From Heterodera schachtii (lineage: Eukaryota > Nematoda > Chromadorea > Rhabditida > Heteroderidae), in assembly GCA_023374025.1 (NCBI GenBank), contig SIJG01000011.1, positions 2,174,578-2,238,577 of the forward strand: 64,000 nt of DNA, in the 5' to 3' direction. The notes under the pieces were generated by a model. That model was not told where the DNA came from. It worked only from the letters and a program-made list of their open reading frames with translations, and ran no database searches. The position numbers were made by a program, and so were the translations under genes. Shown piece after piece: positions 49,128 to 59,564 of this stretch (position 1 is the first letter of the stretch; the number at the start of each line of letters is the position of its first letter).

Positions 49128-50171
49128 GGTGTGCCTATTTTAAAATTTAGAAAATTTGAAATTACAAAAAACCCCACCGTCGAATCAATTGCTTTCTCTC
49201 TTCCCCTTTTGTGTTCTAATCTTTCCAATTCTTTTAAGGGTTTTGTTCGTTCGTTCGGCTCGGCCACCCCCGCGGCAATGTTTTGACAAATGAATGAATG
49301 AATGGTGCCGAAATGACCTCACACTGTTAGCTGTTCCTCCTTTGTCTGCTGCTGATGTTGCATTTTGGCTTAATGCTTGGCGCTCACACAAATCAATGGA
49401 AAAATGGCACTAAAATTTGACCCACCGACAGACACTAAATTTGACTTTACCACTTTTATTCATTTTTCGCCTCTTTTTGTTACATTTATTTCCCCCCCCC
49501 CCCCCCCCGCAAATCATTCGTTGTTTTTATTTTTGTTGTTTTTGCTCAACCGTGTTGTTGTTTTGCTGCTTTTCTTCACATAACATATATTATTTTATGA
49601 CATATTTTTTGTCCATTTTCTGGGATCTTTCGTCCTCTTTTTCCTCCTCCGTTTCGTTCGTTCCTCTCACAAAATGTGTGCCCATTTCCTCCTCCCCTCG
49701 CTTTTCGCTCTCCTCAAAATGCAAATTGTTAGGAAATTCTCTCTCATCCATTTTCCCCCCTTTTTTTTTGCTAATTTTTGCACTTTTCTTCCTCCAAATG
49801 ATCACTTTGTTTATAAGTGTGCGTGTGTCACAAATATGTACATAATTCCCCCTTATTCCCTTTTTTATTTTCGCCTCTCATCCCACAAAAACCATCCATA
49901 AACCCCGGGAAAATATTAATTTGTTCTTATTGTGTTCGGGCTTTGCCGGTTTCCCCCCGTCCCCCCTAAAATCGCCTATACATACGTTTTTTGTATTCGT
50001 TCGGTCACTCTCTTTTCTGTTTCAAAATGAATGTGTCCACATTTATCGCTGCTAATTTATTCACATTGATCATACACATATATAAACAATTTTTTTTTGT
50101 CGTTTTTTGCTTTTTGAAATTAAAATGAATAAAAAATAAAACAGAAATTGGCATTTTCCCATTCCTAATTG
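49128..50171. other. ARID1 3' UTR and convergent spacer
   Basis: AT- and pyrimidine-rich sequence with a C run near 49493 and overlapping AATAAA signals near 50127-50138, shortly before the stop of the convergent TMEM186-like gene at 50172. The two messages may overlap or abut at their 3' ends. No other gene is seen. Confidence 0.55.
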
Positions 50172-52682
50172 TCATCGGTGCCCAATCTTCCGCGTTTCTT
50201 CTCCTCCCTTCCCTATTTGGTGGCGCGTCTTCGTCCGCCTCTCCGTCTCCAGCCTCAGTTTCTGTTCGTCCGTCTCAAGCCTCAATTTCTGTTCGCTTTT
50301 CCTCCTCCTCCTTGCCCCGTCCGATGTTGGCACAATGTCCTTGTCAAAATGTTTCATTGCGCTTCCGAACAGCACAAAGGCGGCCTTCTTGTCGCGAATT
50401 TCCACAAAGACTGTTGGCAGCAGCAAAAAGTCATCTTTTGCCCTAAAGCAAATTCAATTGAAAAGTCTTCCGAGTTCCCCCGAATGAGTGGAAAGTTTCG
50501 GCTTAATTTCCTAGATCATATATCATCAATTTGACTAAAACTGCGCCACGACAAAACGCCAAAAAAGCCCACTAATTTAAAAAATTGTCGAGACTTTCCC
50601 TTGTAAAAACAGAAGAGCCGATCTCGAGTTAGAAAAGAAATTTTCAAAAAACAAAAGAGAATTCGATAGAGGGGGTCAAAATATGGGGCTATGCAAAATT
50701 TCAAGAAAATTTGAACATAGGGAAAAATTTTTCAACTGGGTGAAATTTTCAATAAATTTCTATCATTTTCCAGCAAAAAAATGGTATTTACAGGAAAAAA
50801 ACGAAACTTAGACATATTCTTCAGAATTTTCTCTTCAAAATAAGACCAAAAAAGTTGAATTTGGTCAAATACTGACCAGGTTATAAGCATTAGAAATTTC
50901 TTAAAAATCACTGTTTTATCACTTTTTCCTCTTGGCGCACTATATGCATTTAATTTTCATTAAATTTTAATGTAGTGTCTGACTCATAGCGTCTGCTGTT
51001 TCTTCATATTTTATGTTTTTTAATTATCGCTTCGATACTCCATTTTTTTACACAAGTGGCGCACTTTTAGTCAAATTGTTTATATATGCTAGATCGAATT
51101 CAGGCTCGATATTCTGATTTTTTGTCGATTCCTACGCTAAATAACTGCCATTTACGCTTGAATCTGGGCCATTTTCGGATAAAACCTTATTTTTCGTCTG
51201 CATTTTCCATTTTTTTGTGTTTTATTGTGGGGGTGGCCATTAAATATGGCATCCATTCAGTTAATTTAGAACACCAGCAGAGGACCTCAAAATAAAAGCA
51301 AAAATTCAAAAACGGGGACAAAGGTCGCTCATACTTATGCTTTTGGAATAATAATTTCAATGTGCCGAGTGTTACTATCAAACCCCTGCCAATTGGATAA
51401 ACCGAAGCAAGTGCTAGCGAAAACTCGACTTGAACTGTTCTTTCGCGTGATATGGAGACATTTGTGCCACGGATTAAGAACAAACGTATAGAATTCACGC
51501 TGCAAAATGGTAGACATGGGAGGGAATTGAACCCTCGCCCTCTGTTGGTGCGGCGATGGGCTTTCCATCCGCACCAATGCTCATCCCAATTCGTCCTTCC
51601 CTTTTGTGAATATTTTGCCTCCATTTTTTTTATCCGCTGCCTAAATCCTTACAAAATATAACGCCCAAACAATTTTTTTTAACTAAAATTCTCTAAAAAA
51701 CGGTCACAAAATGCAAAGTTTCAAAAACCCGGTAAGGCCTCAAAAGAAGGGGGGGAGGGAGATAAAACGGGAAAATGCCTTGGGTCTCTCGATGGCTAAA
51801 TACCGGGCTGTTTTTGCGCCGAAGCATTCAAAAAGAATGGGGAGACAAACCCATCGGTAAAGCGAAGACGTGCAACGCCTCGCACACTGTCCGAATTGGT
51901 GGACAACGGCTGAACGTCCAAAAACCGGGCGAAGCGACTGCGCCGAGTGGCAAAAACGGAGGGATAGCCAATGCGATAGATGGACCGGGAGGCGGTGTCC
52001 ACGGAAATGACGGCGACAATTCGCGTGAAATATCTGTGACGAAACGGGGGGAGGTAAAAATGGAAATGGAGTTCAAGAAAAAATGGGACTCACTTTTTGA
52101 TGCCGGCAAAAACGAGGGATGAGAAAAGGATGAGACCAATAGAGGGGGAGATGGGAATATGCTGAGAAATAGACAGCGGAAGAGAAGCCAAGGAAGATGC
52201 GAAGAACACCAAGTTGAAGCGCAGAATAAACCAAACGCCGACAAAGCCACGGTAACGGTAAATTGGGGTCCTAAAGGGAAAATGGGGAAGGAAACCAAAA
52301 TCTTGGAGCAAAATGAAAGATGGATGACGAATTAGGGATGAGACTTTCAAATCAAATTGAAAATGTAAAAATTCTGATTTTCAGTCATTTCATTTCCCTA
52401 TTTAAAAGTGCCACCAAACCATGCATTTTCGGCTGTCGCTTTCTCTTTCAGTGCCAATTCGTCCGCCGTCCATTCCATGGATTGGGCCGACTCTTCAACG
52501 AGCCGAACATTCTTCGAATCAGACGACTTTGGCATGCTACTTAAAAAGTGTGTTGGTCGGTTGGGAGTTTTGCCGAAAAGCGAAGGATGGCAAAACGCAA
52601 TTCGATGGACGGAACGAAAGGCATTGGCCAAGGGAATGGCCGAGACATTTGGAATGAACAGCTGTCTAGCACAAAAATGCAT
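50172..52682 (-). CDS. TMEM186: TMEM186-like mitochondrial complex I assembly factor
   Basis: TMEM186 is an inner-membrane protein of the mitochondrial complex I assembly machinery. Four exons agree in phase (52682-52415, 52301-52094, 52033-51851, 50442-50172), giving 309 residues. The N-terminus is basic and poor in acids (MHFCARQLFIPNVSAIP), suitable for mitochondrial import. PIYRYRGFVGVWFILRFNLV corresponds to the family's YRF...SRLK start of the first membrane segment; a second hydrophobic stretch GLILFSSLVFAGIKKYF is followed by TRIVAVISVDTASRSIYRIG, matching the RRLVGILYLNESG region. FVEIRDKKAAFVLFG matches the C-terminal domain. A basic tail with EQKLRLET twice extends beyond the usual end. 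Intron 3 is about 1.4 kb and holds a tRNA-like relic. Identity is by remembered family pattern; sequence similarity is moderate. Confidence 0.72.
51512..51598 (-). pseudogene. tRNA-like relic
   Basis: On the minus strand a perfect T arm (GAGGG-TTCAATT-CCCTC) is followed by CATGTCTACCA, and preceded by a long hairpin GGTGCGGATGG/CCATCGCCGCACC. The loop where an anticodon would sit lacks U33, and the acceptor stem pairs only partly. It could be a decayed tRNA or a tRNA-derived element, not a working tRNA. It sits in intron 3 of the TMEM186-like gene, same strand. Confidence 0.4.
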
Positions 52683-53506
52683 ATTTGAAGGATCTGATTA
52701 TGTGAAATGGATTAAAATTATAAAATGAATGAGTTTTAGGTATTTTAATGGTAGTTCTAGGTAATAGCAAAAATATGAGGTAGTGAACTGAACCATTTGA
52801 AAATTTAAATATAAGACTTTTTAGTGAATTTTTTTATTTTAAAACATAAAGCCAAAATAGTTAAATTTAAATTTATTAGCGGGTGATAGTTAATGAATTA
52901 GCGGATTTGCCAATTTGTGACTTTTGTAGTGATAACGATGATCTGAATTTTAATGATTGCGTTACAAGTTGTAACACTAAAAAATTCCAAATATGCATTA
53001 AAGTATATCGACAAAAAAAAATGTGTTTTAAAAATAAAAAAAAACTATATTGCTATATTTTATTTTAAAATGCTCGAATTGAATCATTTATGAATGAGGA
53101 AAATGCAAAGCACTGAATAGAGAAAGGCTGGCAATTTATTACTACATCTTTAGAAAAATCAGCAAAATTACGATTTGGAGGCATGTGCCGAAATTGCCAG
53201 CCTTACTGATAGACCAATCAAAAAAATGATTTTCCGTTGCATTAAAATGAAGTAGCCAAAAAGAAAAACAGGAAAGGAAAGAAGAAACAAATAGAATAAG
53301 TAAAAAGCAATACGATCATACGAAAACTGAAAAAAATCGTTGTGAAAACATTTGAATTGGGAAAATTTTGAAAAAGTGAATGACAATAATGAGATTTTTT
53401 CGCATAGAATTGTTTGGGAAATTTGAGGAAGGTTCAAAAATATAAAAAATTGAAAAACGCGTCTTCGCTTTGTCCTTTTGCCACACAATGGTAAAATGTC
53501 CAATGA
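52683..53506. other. AT-rich spacer
   Basis: About 820 bp between two minus-strand genes. Very AT-rich, no supported gene or RNA. It should hold the 3' UTR of the helicase gene and the promoter of the TMEM186-like gene. Confidence 0.55.
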
Positions 53507-56500
53507 TCAGTTGGCCAAGTCGAAAAGGTCGTCCGCCGAATCATCAGTCTAAAAATTGAAAAAAGAGAAAAGTAAGTGTTTAGTTGCTTCGACCTGCTCA
53601 TCGCTCTGTTCTTTTGAGAGTCCGTTGTGCCCATTTTGAAGGTCATTCGGAGGCGGGGGAGGAGGGGGAAAGTCGAAGTTGGGCACGGAATTCGGCATTT
53701 GGGGAATACCAGCACTGCTGAGCAAATTTTGGTCGGACAACGACGAGCCTTGGCCCTTGACGAAGCCGTCGGTTGCCGCACTTTGCAACCACGACGGAAC
53801 GGATTGTGACAAACGATTCACTCCCTAAACAAAATCAAAAATTTGAATTCTATTAAAATCTGTGAGCCAATTTGCGAATAAAAAGTTTTTTTAATTGAAT
53901 GAACTCAAATGACTAAAAGTTGAATTTATCTGACGTTTTTACCTCGACGAGAAGTTGAGCAAGGTCCATGTCAGTGGCCGGGTCGAAGAATGTCGTGGAC
54001 ATTCCCTGTTGAATTCGCCCTGTACGTCCGATACGCTGCACATATTTGTAGTAAGCGTCCTCCGCACTGTCAGCACAAGGCAAATCCAAATTGATCACCT
54101 AAATAATTTGCACAAATGATTGACCATCCGTTAATTCGTTTGTCTTGAACTCCCCCCCCCATCCTAATATATGTTTGGTTAACAGACGCGCTCCAAATTT
54201 TTGATGTCGTGGCCACGGGCACAAACGTCCGTCGTGACGATAATTGGGAATTCGCCAGTTTTAAAGTCCCACACCGCCTTCTCGCGCGTTGGCTGGGCAC
54301 GACCACTAAAAAAGTATTTGCAATCAGACAAAGTGAGTTCAGCAGAGAACGCACCCATTGATTGTCGTCGCTGAAAACCCTCGAGAGGTCAAAAAATTGC
54401 ACACAATTTCAGTATCTTTGCGCGTGTTGACGAAAACCATGGTGCTACGCAGTTTTTTGGAACCTAAAAATTTGGCGTTTTGAACATGCACTTTTTCAAA
54501 AGTTCACTTACTGTCCAATTGCTCGTTTTGTTCCTTCTCGAGTTGCAACAATCGGACGAGTGTGTGCCTTTTCACGGCACTTTCGGCAAGGACAAATGTT
54601 TGTTTAATGCGTTTGTTCGGTGTGATTTTTCCTCTGGAGACAAAGACGGGGTTGGGGCGCATAAATTCGTCAGCCCATTTCAGCACGTTTTTTGAAAAAG
54701 TGGCGGAGAAAAAAAGAGTCTGGCGCAACTCAGTCTAAAGGAGATGGGGACATGGCAAATAATATCTTGGTAAAAAAAACAAAGATTTTGTTATGAAATA
54801 CCGTAGGCCAATTTGGCATATTGCCAAGTACACGCATATCCAAAATGAAACCGTCGTCCAGCAGTTCGTCAGCCTCGTCAAGAACGAACACCTTCAGGAG
54901 GTCGAACATGAGCTAAAAGGAAGGAGTAAGCAAATTATTTCGAGGAAATAAACAATTTTCTGACATTTTTGGACTGGAAAAAATCGCAAGTACGGCCCGG
55001 CGTGCCAACGAGAATGTCGCAGCCATCGATGGAAATGTTGCGCATGTTTTCGTGTCTCACGGTGTCACCGTAAGCCAATGAAATGGACACATCGCAGCCT
55101 AAACAGAAAAACGGTCAAAGACATCAAACAATCGAACAGAACGACGGTGCCCACCATTGCACAATTTCCGTCCTTGTTCGTACACTTGGATCGCCAGCTC
55201 ACGGGTCGGCGACAGAATGAGGGCGTATGGACAGCTCCGTCTCGATTTGAAAGTGCCCTCCTTTTTCAGCTTCATAATTTTGTCGATGATTGGCAGAAAA
55301 AATGCGGCACTTTTCCCGCTGCTCGTCTCCGCGTGTGCCTTCACGTCGAAGCCTAAACAAAGTTTTTTAAATAGCGTAAAAAATTGGCGAAATGTGCGCA
55401 CCGTCTCTAATCAGCGGAAAAGTGTACGATTGGATCTTGCGAGGCACCACGTACTTGCACCGATTGATGTTGTCGAGTCAGCTTCGGTTCGAGACCGAAG
55501 TCCTTCCAAGTCCTTAAAATAGACGAGATTCAACTTCCATTATCGGAATGAATCGCTTACTCATACGCTGTGAACTTCTCAACATTGTCTCCACTGACAA
55601 CTAAGTCTTCGTCTTCGTCACGGATGTCCACGTAACGTTCACTGACGAGACAGTCCTCTTCGTAAAGGCATTCGATCGGTCTTTTCTTGTAAATGTGTCT
55701 TGGCCGACTCGGCCCTGGCTCTAAATTTTGTTTTTCTAGTTCGTCATAAATGCTTTCGCTCCGTTCGTTACCATCCCGTGGAAAGCGTTCGTCTCCTCTG
55801 TTTGCGGATGGTCCTCGCTGACTGTGATTTGGCGGTCTTTCGCCAAATTCGGGTCGTCCTCCTCCGCCTCTGCCGCGCCCGAAACGTTCGTCGCCGTCTC
55901 TTTCGCTTCCACGACCACCGCCCCTACGGTCACCATAACTCCCTCTTCCGCGTTCGTTGTTTTCGGCATTTGGCCGGGCATTGCCCAAACCACCATTTTG
56001 ACCTAGAAATTTGGGAATAAATAATGCAAAACGGGAGAAAAAACCTTCTGAGTTCATGCCACGACCACGGCCCCGTCCACCACCACGCAAAATAGTGCCA
56101 ATGCTCGGCGGATCATTCGAAGTATTGAGTTCTATTAGAATAATGACCTTAATCACTCTCAAATGCATGGAAATGACAAACCAACTGCATTGGCACCACG
56201 TCCGAAACCGCGACGGTCTCCTGGTCCGAGTTCTGTGGGACGAAATTGAAAATAATCTAAACAATCAGACTCAAATAACCAACCAACTGCATTAGCGCCT
56301 CTTCCAAAACCGCGATTGGTCGTTCCTCCGCCTCCTCTCGCCCTGCCGTTGAAAACGGTGGTCGAGTCGAAAGTGACCGTTTTGGGTGGCGAAGTCTCCG
56401 CATTCACTGGTGGACGACTGATGTTGTTGCTTTGCGCTGCTGCTAACCATCAAAATGTTGAACGATTTGTGCAGTGAAAACGAACCTCCTCTTCCCAATC

Positions 56501-56957
56501 CGCCGCGCACTCCTCGCGTCCCTCGTCCAGTGACGGAAGCGACGCGCGGCACAGAAGCGCCTCCAAATGGCACAGGCTGATCGGCGATGGGAAGGTGATG
56601 TTCGCCTTCATTGGTGGCAGTTCCATTTGCTTTCTGCGCATCCGATGCTGCGTCAATGCCGTTGCAGTTACGCAAAATGCCCTTCGCCGGCACATTGACA
56701 ATGGGCAGCTGCTGATTGTGAGATGGCTGAGATTCGGAAAAATCGATGTCGATGATAGTTCCTTCTAAACAAATCAAAATTTGAACATGCAGTAAACGGT
56801 GTATACCGTTCGGACCAAGTCCGCCATTCGGAAGATGAGTCGTCTCATTCTCAGTTTGGCTTGGGGCAATTCCTCTACCGCCTCTGCCTCGTCCTACAAA
56901 ACTTAACTTAACGTTGAAAATTGTACACACAAAACCTCGAGACCCAGATGACATCAT
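53507..56957 (-). CDS. Vasa/GLH-like DEAD-box RNA helicase, apparent frameshift
   Basis: Vasa/GLH helicases act in germ granules. Seventeen exons (first 56957-56936, last 53548-53507) give about 850 residues if one extra base near 55478 is discounted. The N-terminal ~300 residues are Gly/Arg-rich, with GRGRGGRG and a repeated FGRGANAVG. Helicase motifs follow in order: Q-motif region with PRKIQ, motif I AETSSGKS, SPTRELAIQ, VGTPGR, DEADELLDDGF, SATF, TMVFVNTR, TTDVCARGHDI and QRIGRTGR. The tail has QSVPSWLQ and an acidic end DDLFDLAN, as in Vasa/DDX3 relatives. Exon 8 (55512-55402) changes frame at CTG-A-CTC: upstream WKDFGLEPKL and downstream LDNINRCKYVV match the family only if one base is skipped. 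It may be a sequencing error, a recent pseudogene or a recoding site. Motif I and the Q motif are divergent. No CCHC knuckles were found. Confidence 0.82.
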
Positions 56958-57983
56958 TACGTTTTCTTAACGATTTTCCTTGCGAGTTTTTACGAAAAAA
57001 TTGGCTAAAATTTAAAATTTTTTGGTGGAGTTTCTTTCTCTACAATGGCATTCTTATTTTTTCACTGCATCAAAGAATCATTTCCCTAATTCTTTGCCAA
57101 TAGTTTTGTTTGATTGAATTTTGTGATGTTGAGAGAATTCGAAGATGGATCCACCTCCTTCGAATTCCAAACTTCGTAATTTTGAATTTTTCTTTTTTTT
57201 AAATAAAAAAAAATTATTTTTTGTTTTTAGACAATGTGCCAAGCTTTTTTAAAATGTTTATTTTTTTATCGTTAGGTCGTGACAGGAGGAGAAGCGAACC
57301 ACAACCCTACCTAATTGTTGTTTTTTCTTACATAGATCAGCCTTTTCCCTCCAAAAAATGATTGTTTTTCCTTTCCAAATCGAATCTTTTTTGAGTTTCT
57401 GGATATATCCAACTTCCTGCAGCAGTGGTCCGCTGCTAATGATGTTCATTAGCGCCATAAAACAGTGAACAAATAACTCGTTCGTCAGCGCGGCAGCCGT
57501 TCCTCCCTTCCCCCCTTTTTTTACACCCCTTTTTCCGCATTTAGCCCGGTGTAAAGCACATCCCCAATCCCCCCCAACCAACTCGTTCAAAATTGGATCG
57601 ATTGTGCATTATTCACCCTTTTGCACTGCCCTGCCCCCTTCTTTTCTTTTTGTTTGTGTCTTCCTTCCTTCTCCCCTTTTTTCCATCTCACATTGATACA
57701 ACATATTCCATCAAGTGGCGTCCAAACACTGATGAGCAATGACATTGGCCAGCAGAGGCAAGCAAAACCTTCCACTTGCCATTAACCATTCGTTCCATTT
57801 ATTTTCCATTTCAAATTGCAACTTTCTTTCATTTCCTTTTCTTTATTTTCGGGTTAACAGTTTTTCCAATTTGCTTTTTCTCATTTGCTTTTTTGCATTT
57901 TTTCAAATTCATTTAGGCTTTTCCGTTTCTCCAAGGTTTTTATCTTTTGTCAGTGCCATTTGATAACATAATTCGCGCACATT
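56958..57983. other. Divergent promoter region
   Basis: About 1 kb between the minus-strand helicase and the plus-strand Cys-rich membrane protein gene. Mostly AT-rich with pyrimidine stretches after 57620. A minus-strand open frame at 57258-57590 has no recognisable features. No specific regulatory site can be named. Confidence 0.5.
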
Positions 57984-58885
57984 ATGCTTCGGCCGCCACA
58001 TTTCCCATTGCTTTTGACTGCGATTGTTGTCGTCATTTGTTCACTCTCCGGCACTGCAAATGGCGACAAAAATCTGTTGGACGAGCTGCGCGATTTGGAC
58101 ATTTTCCAGCTAAAGTTGGTCCATCTCGAAGTCTTTTTTGGCACAATCTCCGCCTTCTGTTTATAGGAGCGGCGTTTCGGCCTGTCCTTTGTTGGTCGGC
58201 GAGCGATGCCCCGAGTCGAGTCCGCTTTACTACTTCAAATGTTGCGGTGATCTCTACTCGAGCTGGTAGCTAATTTTCTCTCTTTTTTCTATCTTTACTT
58301 TTTCCACCAATTTTCAGTTGCGTTCGGTTGCAGGTTCGTGCCTTTTCAACCAATTGGAAAAGTTGAAATTTTTGAAAAAGTGGACATGGTATTCAATTAT
58401 ATAAACTGGGGAAAAAGATGGGCTTCAGCAACTCACCGACTCAAATGTTTTGACGGTGGGAGTTGAAAGTTTTGGTCGAGTAAAAATGCAATGATTATAA
58501 AACCCATTGGCCTTTGCTGTGGCGATTTTGTCCATCCGTTTGGACATTTGATGAGCCATTTATGGGATTTGCGTGTTATGAGCATTTACTTTCCAAGTCC
58601 TGGAGAGCGCTGGGGCCACCCGCCGAGATTTTATCGGGATCGTCCCTTTTTTGGGACAAAATACCTGGAATCTCGGAATACAGGGACCCCGGTCAAGGAA
58701 TCCACGTTCCGATCCATTTTCCAAGTCCCGATACTTTCGAATTCCGGGCTTTAATAATTTGTATGCTTTTTGTGGCCAAATGCCTTTCCCTTTAGGATTG
58801 GGCTGTCGGCGTCATCGCTCTTCTGATCGTGCTGATTTTGGTCGCTGCCTTCATAAATCTGATCCGCTGCATCTTTTGTGCCTGA
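57984..58885 (+). CDS. Small secreted/type I Cys-rich membrane protein
   Basis: Four exons agree in phase (57984-58114, 58167-58265, 58318-58333, 58796-58885), giving 111 residues. Residues 1-27 are a clear signal peptide (MLRPPHFPLLLTAIVVVIC, then SLSGTANG). The short ectodomain has regularly placed cysteines: SACPLLVGERCPESSPLYYF, KCCGDLYSSCCVRLQ. A single hydrophobic helix DWAVGVIALLIVLILVAAF leads to a tiny tail INLIRCIFCA with two cysteines that could be palmitoylated. The C...C...YF-CC...CC pattern before a membrane helix occurs in nematode Cys-rich surface proteins and is loosely like Shisa proteins, but I cannot name the family. Exon 3 is only 16 nt. The gene faces away from the helicase and toward the transketolase-like gene. 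Confidence 0.72.
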
Positions 58886-59564
58886 TCCATTTGAGTACGG
58901 CGGATGGAACAATTGAGGACACAGCAAAGCAAAATTGTTGTAAATTCAATTTTCAATTGCGACAATTCTCGGGATCTTTTTTCCATGGCACTTAATTTTG
59001 TTTTTCTTTTGAGTGATTCCGTCAATACATTTTTTCATTCATTTATAATATCTGTTCTTTTAAGTTCACAATCAGCTAAGCTTTCTTTTTGACTTTTATT
59101 AAAATGACACGCATTTTACTTAAAAAGTTTTTGCCCTTAATCATTTTTATCTTTTGATCACCAATTTCCACGAATTTTTATTATCGTTTTGTATAAAATA
59201 TTGTTTACAAATTAAAATAATGGCGAATTTCGACAGAAAGCATTAAAATGATTTAGAAGGGCCAATCCGTTTAATGGCTTTTAAAAATTATTCAATCGAG
59301 TTCATATCCCCCAACAAAGCCTCTCGTAATTAAATTAGCTTAAAAAGTATTAAACGTGTACATATTATGTAAACAGTGGGTTCGGTAATTAAGAATTTCG
59401 GGTTCTGTCACAGGATTATTTGAAAATATATATATATAATCAATTTTACTTAAAACAAAAACGTAAGAGATCTGCTCAACTTAACATTTAACGTTTCAAC
59501 AAATTATCATAACAAAAGGAGAATTTGTCAACAAAACGGCAAAGCGTTGCCCGTCGTTCTTCGT
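58886..59564. other. AT-rich convergent spacer
   Basis: Between the 3' ends of two convergent genes. AT-rich; a (TA)n-like stretch lies near 59428. No gene or RNA is supported. Confidence 0.5.

Noticed and set aside
57258..57590. Minus-strand open frame of 110 codons
   Set aside because: No recognisable features or splice partners, and it lies in a region that reads as promoter or spacer.
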